A stretch of 64,000 bases of DNA from Trichobilharzia regenti (taxonomy: Eukaryota; Platyhelminthes; Trematoda; Strigeidida; Schistosomatidae), in the NCBI GenBank assembly GCA_944472135.2, contig OX235263.1, positions 7,733,517 to 7,797,516 on the forward strand, in the 5' to 3' direction. This document shows, piece after piece, positions 43,701 to 56,500 of this stretch. The translations under genes and the position numbers were made by a program. The notes below the pieces were generated by a model. That model saw only the letters and a program-made list of their open reading frames with translations. It was not told where the DNA came from and ran no database searches. Within the stretch, counting starts at the first letter, position 1, and every line of letters starts with the position of its first letter.

Positions 43701-46700
43701 AACACCATCACTTAATGGCTAGGGAATACAGGTACATACAGGTGATGAGTCTCCGTAAATAGGACGAAATGCGTGTTGCTCTGTATTACACTACTAATTA
43801 CCATCCACTAAATTATATTTGTGGTAACTTATGCAGAAAAATCCGACTAAACATCTGCTCTAGAGGATAAAAATCACCTAAAAGATTGCTGAGTGCTTGC
43901 TGTTTCTCTCTCTCTCTAATATACTAATGGGTATTTTTTGTAATTGGAACTCAAACGAAAAATAAGCGAAATAGTTTTACTATGTATCTTTTATGTATTA
44001 ATTTAACTGCTTCTTTGGAGATAATGATTGTTAGGTGTACACAACAAGACAGCTTAGACAATGTGGGTATTACTGAATATCTCCCATTGAGGTGGTTTAG
44101 TATAAAATGACAGATTAAAAGTCCTCCGCAGTTCCGTTTTTTGTCGCTTTTAGTTCATGATGATCATTTAGTGGTGGGAAAAGAGGCGATAGCATTGAAG
44201 ATGATTCATCACATCACATCCCAGAAAATCTTTTTTAGTGAAATTCGTATTCATCTATTATTGCATATAGTCATGAGGTGACTAGTATTCAAACTAATAT
44301 AAGCCTAAAACGAGCAAAAAAGTCAATAAGGCAAAATTTTAATGAATTTATCAAATTTCGGTGGAATTACTCCTCAGCTGTTGAATATTCTACATATAGG
44401 GAAGAAGTGTTGGTTTGTAGGGATTTGTTGGTTGATTGGTTACAGGATTTCATCATGAACTGACGTTAGTTAGAGAACCATTGGAAAACCTGGGAGTACT
44501 GGACAGCTGTTTCGTCCTAGTTTGGGACGTACTGATGAACTAGTTGCGTAATGGTAGGTGGATTAGTTTCGTTTTAATGTAAATAGATGTGAACATCTGA
44601 AAAGATATCTTGTTTTGCTGAACTTCTTCAGTCCCCAGTCATGCACCCACGAGTCTGCTGTGTGAAATGTCCGCTGTATAACTCTCGAGCGACAACGAAA
44701 GCTTTAAGGTGAAACCAACACCGCCCAACTCAAAGAATGGAATCATATGACAATTATATCATCCATAGGCAAAGTTAAACTTTAAGCAAAAGTAAGCACC
44801 TCTTCACAAATGACCTTGAACTCAATAACCACATGATAAAGGCGATTTTTGCACATAAAATCCATATATTCATGAAAATAATGAATTAAAAGGTATGATA
44901 CTGTTAAATAGGGTACTTTTCTCTGACGTGGGACACAAGTACCTCTCAGTTTTGAATTGAAGTATCAACAGAGTAATTTAACCACATTCTATGCATGTAA
45001 TTATCTAGGTCTTCTAGATAGCTTTAATCTTTCGGTAACTTGATCCTAACGTGTAAATATCCCCGAGCTAACCCTATTCTAACTCAAACCAACCCTAGCG
45101 TCGACCTTATTAGATTGACCTAACCTGTCCTTAGACTAAACCTTCAATTAACGTCAGTTCATGATGAAATCGTGTATACAGGAAAGAAGTTCGCACAGTT
45201 GTTACCCCCCACCCAACTCATCTTTTTCATTCGGGTTCCACTGAAGCGATGGCCAGGCTGGAGTATGATGTCATTCAACAGTCTCCTCAGCGTGTTTTGG
45301 ACCCATCTCCATTTCCTTCTGCATACTTGTTGAGTAATAGGTTCTTGGTTGGTTCAAACAACTCAAAATAAGAGAAGAAGGAAGATTTCTGTGGACAACT
45401 TCAATGTGAATGAAGTGAAGTTATTTGCATTCCTTCTCCGTGAATAGGCCAAGTTAAACTTTAAGCACCAGTAAGTACCATTGGAGTGAGACCACACCGA
45501 TGACCTTGAAATGCTCACTGAGCAAGTTAGTGAAACCTGGTAAATAATATTGTAACCATGAATAAAATATGCTTAATGAAGTGTTATGTTATTAAATGGG
45601 GTTTGGGAAAGATTTAGTGAAGGTTTAGTCTAAAGACAGGTTAGGTCAATCTAATAAGGTCGACGCTAGGGTTGGTTTGAGTTAGAATAGGGTTAGCTCG
45701 GGGATATTTACACATTGGGGTCAAGTTACCGAAAGATTAAAGCTATCTAGAAGACCTAGATAATTACATGCATAGAATGTGGTTAAATTACTCTGTTGAT
45801 ACTTCAATTCAAAACTGAGAGGTACTTGTGTCCCACGTCAGAGAAAAGTACCCTGTTTAACAGTATCATACCTTTTAATTCATTATTTTCATGAATATAT
45901 GGATTTTATGTGCAAAAATCGCCTTTATCATGTGGTTATTGAGTTCAAGGTCATTTGTGAAGAGGTGCTTACTTTTGCTTAAAGTTTAACTTTGCCTATG
46001 GATGATATAATTGTCATATGATTCCATTCTTTGAGTTGGGCGGTGTTGGTTTCACCTTAAAGCTTTCGTTGTCGCTCGAGAGTTATACAGCGGACATTTC
46101 ATTTCGCTTTTAGTTCATGATGATCATTTAATGGTGGGAAAAGAGGCGATAGCATTGAAGATGATTCATCACATCACATCCCAGAAAATCTTTTTTAGTG
46201 AAATTCGTATTCATCTATTATTGCATATAGTCATGAGGTGACTAGTATTCAAACTAATATAAGCCTAAAACGAGCAAAAAAGTCAATAAGGCAAAATTTT
46301 AATGAATTTATCAAATTTCGGTGGAATTACTCCTCAGCTGTTGAATATTCTACATATAGGGAAGAAGTGTTGGTTTGTAGGGATTTGTTGGTTGATTGGT
46401 TACAGGATTTCATCATGAACTGACGTTAGTTAGAGAACCATTGGAAAACCTGGGAGTACTGGACAGCTGTTTCGTCCTAGTTTGGGACTCTTCATCAGTA
46501 CGTCCCAAACTAGGACGAAACAGCTGTCCAGTACACCCAGGTTTTCCAATGGTTCTCTAACTGATGTCAGTTCATGATGAAATCCTGTATACAGGAAAGA
46601 AGTTCGCACAGTTGTTACCCACCCCCCGCCCCGCTTGGCCAACTGAGACTCAAACAACAACAACAACCGATGATGTCGCCATGCATCAGCCCTTCACTTA

Positions 46701-47487
46701 CGCTGTTTCATCTCTTTCATATCAGCAGCTTAATCTTATTCCCTCCTGCTTAACAATCCTGCATTACCTAACCGGACTATTTGGTGTTCTCAGACCTTGT
46801 CTGGTACTACTACTGTGGTGAGAACCGGCTATAAGCCAAAATTGTAGACAACAATTTACGTCAATGTTACATTCTCAATCAGGGTCATGAGAAGAGAGCA
46901 ATAACGAAGCTTAACCTTGAGGAACTCATCAATCAATCACAGCAAATTTAACGTGTGCAAACACGATTCGCAGATATATATATATGGCTTAACATTCTGC
47001 GAAACGGTCACAAGCAGTACAGAATAACCTTCAGTAAGGAGAACAACCAATCAGAAGACGTTGATTCTCCGCTAACAATAAGGCGAATAATAATGATGTA
47101 CATAAAAATCTATAAATATCTGCTGATTTTCTGAATAAGCGATCTATTTCCTGTCCCTTGTCTTCTGTTGTTACACTACTACTACTACGTCTATGTGACC
47201 ATTTGCATTGTACAATCATACTGTTTTCCATAATTCTTGTTTTATCACAAATTGTTACAATTTTTCGTCTTTGTCGATAATATAATTATTATTAATATTA
47301 CTTAGACTTTAATTCATTCTATCCATGATCGGTTAAGATAGGTAGAGTCAAATGTCTGAATAATTGGGTCAGGAGAATACATTACTAGTGAATAACTAAC
47401 TAACCACCCACTAAAATTTATTCCAAAATGTATGAAGACCCTTAGGAAAAAAATAAGATTAGTAGTGAAAACGACAAAAGCCACAAA

Positions 47488-47525
<38 letters not shown>

Positions 47526-50500
47526 AAGGAACTTTAAGAAGCCTTATACAGGATTCTCAATGTGGCTGGAATTCGAGTGGTATTTGAACCAACCAATCGA
47601 CCAATCAACTCTATCAGAGATAAACTTTGTCAGCTTAAGGATCCAATACTTGAAAATCAATGAGATGCTCACTAGCTAATGGCCTTATTCAGGTAGCTAG
47701 TTAGTTACCCGGGGTTCTAGTGAGACGTCGTGACCAGTAGGGTGCAGCAGGTCGGGTGTGAACACAAATTATCACCACCTATGACAATGGCTAGCGGTCA
47801 GGCTACGTTGTGAATTGGCAGAAGTTGGAATTCATATACTGGCCACTGGATTGGGTCTCAGTGATTTGAAGGTCTGAGAGCTCTCTTTGTAACCAGAAGG
47901 TCCTGTGTTCTAACCTTGCCGGTGAATGCGTAGTGATGAAGAGTCCCAAACTAGTCCGATGAAACAGCTGCCTGTCCAGTACTCATTGTAGCTTCTCCAA
48001 TGGTTCTCTAACCGATGTCAGCTCATGATGAAATCCTGTAACCAATTAATCAAATATCTATAAACCGATATTTGGAAGAGTAGTGCAGTTTGCCAAACAC
48101 CATATAATGACTGTCGGTGATTATTATTATTGCTCCCTTGGGTTCCTAGTGGAACATAGGGCTTCAACTACACGTCTCCACTTGCCACTTCTGTCTTCCT
48201 TCTGCTGTACTTTCCACCTGCATCCATCCATGTTAGTCCATACTCCTTCAACCAACTCCTCTTCACACGATCTCCTCCATGTCACCCTTGCACTCACATC
48301 CCACTCGCCGCTTCCCATTCTGTCGAGTTCCACTCGAGGGCTTGACGCTCGATGTCACCCAGCGGGCTCCTCAGCGAGTACTGTCCAATCCATCTCAATC
48401 CACTTTCTCCTGCATATTTGTTGATTGGTGATTGGTTCTTGTTTTGTTTGTCTGTTCCCATAGTTTACCATAGTTGGTGATTCTTTCTGGCCCGGCCATC
48501 TGATCTTCAGTATAGAGCCAGCGAAGACAGTTGTTGTTGATAAAGGTTAGGTCTGCAACAGACTGTTGGAAATATTCTTTGTGACCCGACCGCCAGGTTT
48601 CTGATCCGTTCCGTGTAGAATAACTGACTGACTGACTTGACGTTGTTTGTATTGAAAATCCGACTGAATTTTGTTGTTGATGCTGGCTGGCTGAGTGACG
48701 AAGATTTCCAGTTTGGTTTCAGTTGGTTGATGAATGTGTGTGTTTCTCGGCCACCTTCCCGATTCTCGCTCGATTTGACATCCTCGTCCGTTCCAATTAC
48801 CTGTAGTTGAGACAATGCTCCCTAGATAAGTGAATGAAGTAACCTCTTTCAAACCCCTCACGTTAATAGTGATTGACTCTGGATGCTGCTGCTGTTGTTG
48901 TTGTTGGTTGGTTAGTTATTTTCATGAACTCCGTATTGTCTATGTTCACCTGGAGTCCTGTCTTCGCCAGCTGCTTCTTCTACCAGTATGTCCGTTTTCG
49001 CTTGTAAGTCTTCGATTTTGTGTGTGTGACATCAAACGTAAATCATCCACTCGCGAAATACACGTCTTCTAGGTTCTTCAAGTCGGTCGGTCCAGGATAT
49101 CTATACCTGTCTTCTCGTTTCCCACTGTCTGACGCATAATCCAGTCAGTCCACCACAATTAGGAATATCATTGGTGATAATAGCCAGGCGCCCTTGTCTG
49201 ACTCCTGTGTTTACTCCAAACGCCTCGCTGAGTTTTCCGTTGTGGGTGACTTGACATGTGCCACCGTTGTCATACAGGTGTTGAATAAGGTTGATGAATA
49301 TTTCGCCACTGCACTTCGTAGTACTCGAGTAGTTTCCAAATTACTTCGCGATCAACACTGTCTGTCGAAGGTCTTCTCACAGTCTATAAAGTTGAGGTAG
49401 ATGTTTGATTACCATTCTATGCTTTGTTCTGTGATGATGATGGGTAGAGCTGCAATTTGGTCAGTACATGATTTGCCTGACTTTTCTGAATCCAGCTTGT
49501 TCTGGTCGGGGTTCTGCATCCAGTGCGTCCTTTAATCTCTCCAGGATGATGCGACTCAGGATTTTACTTGGCGTCGACAGGAGCATGACTCCTCGTCAGT
49601 TCTTGCAGAGTGAGTCCTAAGTCGTCCTTCTTTGGTAGTTTCACGAGGTAACCTTTCCTCCAGTCAGCAGGGCACCTTTCCCTCCTCCCAGACCTTTTGC
49701 AATAATGGAGTCAGAATGTCTGCTGTCGTCTCTGGGTCCGTTTTCAGTGCTTCAGGGGGTATTCCATTTGGTCTAGCTGCTTTCCCAGCTTTCAGAAGCT
49801 TGATTGCATTCAAGACTTCAGCTCTCGTTGGAGGATTGGTGTCAACTTGCAGTTGTGTGTGCGCTGTTGTTGATATTTCTGGACGGGTTGCAGGTGATGG
49901 TTGGTTCAAGAGTCCTTTGAAGTGGTCCGCCCATTGTTTAATCTGTCTTTCTTCCTTGGTAATTGGGTTCCCTTGGCTGTCTTTTATCGGTTTCCCTTGT
50001 CTTGATCACTTCCCGGATAGAGATTTGGTTATCTGATATAGTGTCCTCAGGTCCCTTTTGCCTGTTGCCTTTTCAGCTTCAGTGGCCAGATTGTCGTAGA
50101 ATTGTCTTTTGTCCTTCCTAGCACTCTTCTTCACTTCTTTGTCCAGTGCTGTGTAAATTGAGCTCAGAGTTTCCTTCTCCTGTCCGTCCTTGCATTGAAT
50201 CATTTTCTCTTTCACCATTCTCCTCTCTTCTATTAGCTTCCAAGTGTCCGTTGAGAGCCATTCCTTGTCTTGTCTCTTCTTTCATCCTAGAACCGTTGAA
50301 CACGTTTCGTTGAGAATCGCCTTCAGAGAGTTCCAGTGGTCTTCCACGCATGATTCTTCAGTGATGTCGCGAAGTGTTTCCTGCTTTGCTCTGACAGTGG
50401 CAGTGAAGTTGTTTTTTGTGATTGTGCCCTTCAGTTTGTGAGTGTTGGACATGCATTGTGGCTTATCTTCAGCTATCCTCGAGGCTTTCAGTTTCACCTT

Positions 50501-53500
50501 GAAAGTCCCTTGTACTAGATAGTGGTCTGAACCCACATCTGCTCCTCTCCTCGACCTTGTGTCTAGTAGGCTCCGTCTCCACTTTCTTGAAATTGAGATG
50601 AAGTCTATTTGATTTTTGGTGTGTCCATCTGGTGAATTCCATGTCGTCTTGTGTATATCCTTGTGTTTGAAAACGCTGCCACCAATCACGAAATCAATGA
50701 AGGCGCAGAAGTCTGAGAAGAGTTCACCATTGTCATTCATTTCGCCGAGGGCCTCTCGACCCATGGTGAGTTCTCTTCCTGTGTTGTCTCCTCCCAGATT
50801 CGGATTCATGTCGCCCATCAGGCAGGATTTTGATATCGCCATTTGGGACGTTGTTCATTACTGTTTGTAATTGTCTGTAGAACGCCTCCTTCTTCCCTTG
50901 TTCTGAGACGTTTGTAGGCGCATAGCATTGAATGGCTGTAACTTTCCTTCCTCCTTTTGAGTTGAACCTGGCAGTCATTATCCTGGAGGAGATTGGTTCC
51001 CACTGCATGAGAGCTTTGGTTGGTGTTGGTGACATCATGATGGCCACTCCCTCGGTGTGCTTATGGTTGTCCTCTAGGTGGCCGGAATAGATTACTGTCT
51101 CTCTAGTAGGTAGTTGGCACCTTCCAGTTCCGTTCCATCTGCTTTCGCAGATTCTCAACACTTCTATTCTGTACCTTCTCATTTCAGCGGCTATCTGGGC
51201 AGCCTTTCCAGTTCGAAAAAGTGTACGAACATTCCAGGTACCCATCCTTACTTTTGCTTTCATCGAAAGAAGGCACATCGGCTGACTGGCTTCCCGAAGG
51301 CTAGCTTTCACCAGCCTGCGTCATTTCACTTCTCCGATTCCAGCGAAAAATAAGGTTATTGTTTATGTTTTTAGAATTTTTAATATATTTATTCGTTGAA
51401 GTTTCTGTAGGGATTTGGTTGTTTTACGGGGGTGGAGTTGCTAGCACCACGCCCCAGGCCTCCCTCTTTACCCGGGCTTGGGACCGGCGAGAAAACTAGA
51501 AAGCTAGTAGCCTAGCAAGCTAGTAATCTGGCGAGGTTTATGACTGTCAGTGAGGTCAGTCAAGCTAGTAGATTGGAGTCAACTAGATTAGTGGAACATA
51601 AAAACGTAACGTTTGAATCCTCCAGCCCACTGTACACTATGGGTTTAGAATCAGGATTTTCTGGCTACAGCAGTCCGGTTGCGAGAGCTCTTCATTTTTG
51701 TTATTATTATTATATCCTTTAATTCCTAGAGGAACATAGGGCTTCAGCTGCGCGTCTCCATTGCCTTCTGTTTCCTGCCAACTTTTTCACTCCCCTCCAG
51801 GTCTGCCCACATACTTTCATCTCCTCCTCATATGACCTCCTCCAGGTCTTCTTTGGACGACCGACTCGCCGCTTCCCTTTCTGATTCCACTCGAGCAATG
51901 GCTTGTCTGGTGATGTCACTTGATGGTTTCCTCAATGTATGGCCAATCCATCTCCATTTTTTCCTACCTATTGGTTTCTTAATCGGGTCCTGGTTGGTTC
52001 GCTTCCAGAGATCTTTGTTGCTGATCTTTTCTGACCGGCCATCTGATCTTGAGTAGTATTGAGCGAAGACAACTGTTAATGAAGGTCTGAAGTTTGTTGG
52101 AGATACTCTTTATGACTCGCCAAGTCTCTGATCCGTACAGTGAGTAGCACTGATTTCCCATTGGAGTTGAAAATCCGGATCTAATTTTTAATGCTGAGTG
52201 CTGTTGACCTCCACACAGACTTAAGAGTAATGAAAGCCTGTCTTGCTTTTCCGATTCTGGCTTTGATATCCTCGTCAGTTCCATGTGTAGTTGTAACGAT
52301 GCTTCTCAAGTGGGTAGGTGAAGGAGGTTGTTTCTTTCAGGTTCCTCCCATTTATGCTGACTGTCGTCTGTTGTTGTTGGCCAGGAATCTTCATCACCTC
52401 TGTTTTATCTATGTTCAGTTGAAGGAAGTCCTATCTTTGGGGCTTCACTTTTGTAGAGGACAGCAACTGCCTACACGATTAGAAGACAATGGATAGAACT
52501 TACCTGGCGCAGGTTATGAAGGCGCAGCTATTTGAAAGAGAGAGGATTTCAAGCGGAAGACCGAAGTCTACCCATACTCGGCCTTAGGCGGTCATTTATG
52601 GGAAAGAGGGAGTTTATATTTAGTGATATTTATTTGCAGAGAGTTCTGTATATAGAGTCTAATCGAAAACACAATATATACTGTCCGATTAAAACGTGTT
52701 ATTTCAAACTGTCTTCATTATAAGCTTCTCATCCTTTATTCCATTGTTTTTGTAGGATTGGCGTAAAGGTCGTAGTGCCTACTTGAGTATCATTCCTGGC
52801 CGATGTCATTCAACCATCCAGTCAGTTATACAAGCTTTACCAAATATGAAAAATCGTATCGATGGAATCACATTGAATATTCCAATTATGGAAGGTGGAC
52901 TAGTTGATCTTGCTTGCCGACTGAATGGTTCTATTGAAAATATTGAAGAATTAGTCGAAAAAATTAAAAATAGTCACTTGCTGAAAAGTTTTACCAGTTT
53001 GCATAAATCATGTCAACCGTTTAAAAGGGAAATTAAAGTAGGTGAGTAGCAAAATGGATGCATTTTTTTCTTTCAAAACTTTGTCTTTGATTAGAGACGG
53101 TTGAAGACAATCAGCAGGAATCCCGGGGTGACCTAGGTTTCGTGCTAGTTGGCACTCTCCAATCAGCAAAGGGTATATGACACCTTGAATAATAATAATA
53201 ATTTTTGCTTTATTCCAAAAACAGTACTAATGATACAGCAAGGAATTTTCAGCATTCAGTACAATATTGCATCCAATTTACTCAAGACGACAAAAAAATA
53301 AAAATAAAATTACATAATAATAATAACAAAATGTTGTTATAGCAGCTATGTAGCGAATTACAGTATACGATAAGGACAAAAATATGCATAAAGTATAAAA
53401 TTATAGTAATAATAGTAATAACAACTAAAATAAAATCACTAATTTATAATTAAACGATAGAAAATGCGACATCATAAAATTACAGAAAGATGAACGATGA

Positions 53501-56500
53501 ATGGGTCGATTCACTGTGCTAGTTACTTGGTAACTTATGTGTTTCACGTCTAACAGAGTCTTCATCATATAAAGTACGGGCTAAATAGGGTATTATAGAA
53601 TTTTTGTACTTAGTGGTTCCAGCATATAACTTCTTATATTGACTTCTCGTCCTACCTGATGAGATGCAAGAGGATAGTTTTGAATGAAGCGGGTGCAGAG
53701 AGTCTGACAGTACGGTCTTTGCCCATTTCGTACAAGATGTCATATATCTCTCGACTATACTATTGGCGAGCTCACGCGGTGGCAGACCACAAGTCCTACT
53801 CACAGCATTTAATAACCTTTTTAATATGATATAGTCTTTTTTGAGAAGCCCAGGAAAGATTAATGGAGAGCAATAGAGTACAATAGGTAAAATACAGGAG
53901 TTTAAAAATAGCAAAACTAAAGGTTGGTTGATACCTGATTGTCTTAACTTTTTAATGTAGAAGGTAAGACGAAACATTTTCTCAGAGATAGATAAGATAT
54001 GGGATGACCATGAAAGGTCAGAGAGGCATCAGGCATCATGGCAACTAAGTAGTTCATGTATGTCATGTCGATGCTTGAAAGTAAAGTTATCTGCCTGACA
54101 TTTGGAAGGATATAGCATAAGAGCATTTGATTTAGATCACTTACTGATTTCCAACAGAAAGCTATTAAGTTTGGAGCAGTCAGACTCGGAAGTGATAGGC
54201 AGTGATACAGTCAGATCATCCGCATATTTGACAAAGTTAGTTTCGTTTAAATGAGGCAGGTTGTGTAGAAAGGAAGATGCTATGTACTCGTCGCTAAATT
54301 ATTGTTATGGACTGGTCGAGAAACTAATAGTCCTGACGCGAGAAGGCGGAAATCAGAAGACCACTAGGTTTGCGATGATACTTCTATTTTCCAAACACAA
54401 GGAGACGAAATAAAATGGTCCCACACCAAAGTGGTAAGTAAGTAAAGTAAGGTCACAAGATTGTGAATGCGAAATATATATGAATGTTCCAGACAAAGCG
54501 TGGGAACAAATCATTAGACAGTCTTAACATGAATGGCTAATTATAATGGAGTGTCGATCCAAATATACATAGCGAATATAGCAGACATGTCAACAACCAT
54601 ATATGGATATATGTCACCAAGCAACGGACTGTCAACAAACACTCATATTATATATAATATAATATAAGGAGAATACACATTATTAAAGGAGACAAGTTCA
54701 TACAAGTGAAGTGGTCACAGACTAACCGAGCAAACAGAAAGAGAGACCAACACACACACACATAAATATATATATGTGGATACATATCACCTCCCCTTTT
54801 GAGAAGATGGATGATTAGTAGGATGTTTACCTGGGGGTTTATCTGGAACCTTTGGGCTTGTTGTTGACGTCTGTCGTTTCGTCTGCTGTTGGGTTTGCGG
54901 CTTCGGCTTCGTCCGGAATTGTCTGACATTTTATGCTTCTTGACTGCATTGAGTAGCGAATTTAGTGGGACATCAGCCAGATGCAAACGATCGAACCAAT
55001 CAAGTCCCAAAAGATTTAAATCACATTTGGTGACGTAGCAAATTCCTGTGAATTTGGTATTGCGGAAGGAAACGGAACATTTGAGTTCACCAATAAGTTT
55101 GAGCCGCCCACCACAGGCGCTGACAAGAGACTGGGAAGTATTGGTGATAGGTGGTCTGCCAATATTATTCCAAAGTTTCTCTGATATAACAGTAATATCA
55201 GAGGCGGTATCTAGCTGCAGACGTGCATCATGACCATTCATCTGAAGATCAAGATATTTCCGCATAGCTGGTGTTGTGACTTGACAGGTTGCACGTAGAC
55301 TCAGTGATCTTTTTGGAGATTTAGGACCAACAGTTTGTCGAGCTTTTGCTGGATTATGATATCTGGGTTTGCGTGGCTGACAAAAACCATTTTTATGACC
55401 GATGATTTTGCACTTGCTGCAACGATGATTTTTGTATGGGCAAGACTTTACAAAGTGCCACGCGCCACAATGCCAGCATGGTGATGGTGGGGTCTTCTTT
55501 GCAGTATTTTGTGAAGTTGGACGAGTATGTGTAGATTTCCGCGGGACATTAGAGAAGGTGGGTCAGGACTGGATGATGAGAGATTTTTGCTCTTTCGTAA
55601 TGCACGAATATCAGAGCTTCTCGAAGGTGTTGATTCGACCAGGTGTGTGTCTTTCTGCAGATTAATCAGCCGTTGATATTCATCAGCTATGTCATGTAAT
55701 GTTAACTTAGGATTTTGTTCTAGCTGATTGAGCAGTCGAGTTCGGATATCTGTGAAACGAGGAGATTGAAGACTGCATATGAGAATCAAGGCTTTGAATT
55801 GATCATCTGTTAAGGACCTGAGTCGAAATCTCTCACATTCTCGGTTGACTGTGCCAACGTGAGTAAGAAAATCATCATTTTCATTCATTGTCAGCTTGAG
55901 GCAACGATAACGTATGCTGAATAATGAGGAGTGGTCTCCAAAATGTTCACGCAGCAGCTTTATTGTATCATCGAAACACTTGTCACGTGGTTTCTGGGGT
56001 AAAATTAGGTTGCAGTACCGTTCATATTCTGCCGGACCCAATTTACGTAGCAACACTCGCACCTTCCAGGCATCGTCTTGTGAGGCGAGATCAACAGTGA
56101 ATAAATCCTCATAACGTTGATACCATGTGTCAAAAGTGACATTAGCCTCTGGGTCATAATTGAACTGTGAAATACTGTTCACAATGCCGTCGACAGATGG
56201 TAGCATGGTATGATTGGGATTGCTTGAAGGTGAAGCTGGACCAGTCTGTTGGTTGACGAACATTTCCATTAATTTCAATTGTTGTTCAAACAATAATTCC
56301 AATTTAGAATAATCCATAGTAAATTGTTATGTTGCTGCTGCTGAGTGGTTAATAGTAGTTTTTCCCGTCGCCAAATTGTTATGTACTCGTCGCTAAATTA
56401 TTGTTATGGACTGGTCGAGAAACTAATAGTCCTGACGCGAGAAGGCGGAAATCAGAAGACCACTAGGTTTGCGATGATACTTCTATTTTCCAAACACAAG

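Noticed and set aside
44278..46423. Two identical 61-codon open frames at 44278 and 46238 as a duplicated gene
   Set aside because: They lie in a segmental duplication inside an intron, have no recognisable domain, and end within SINE sequence. Identity reflects recent DNA duplication.
50500..51350. Endonuclease-like frames as a host DNA repair gene (APE1-like)
   Set aside because: The motifs are of the LINE endonuclease type, reverse-transcriptase coding follows on the same strand, and the unit ends in a LINE tail.
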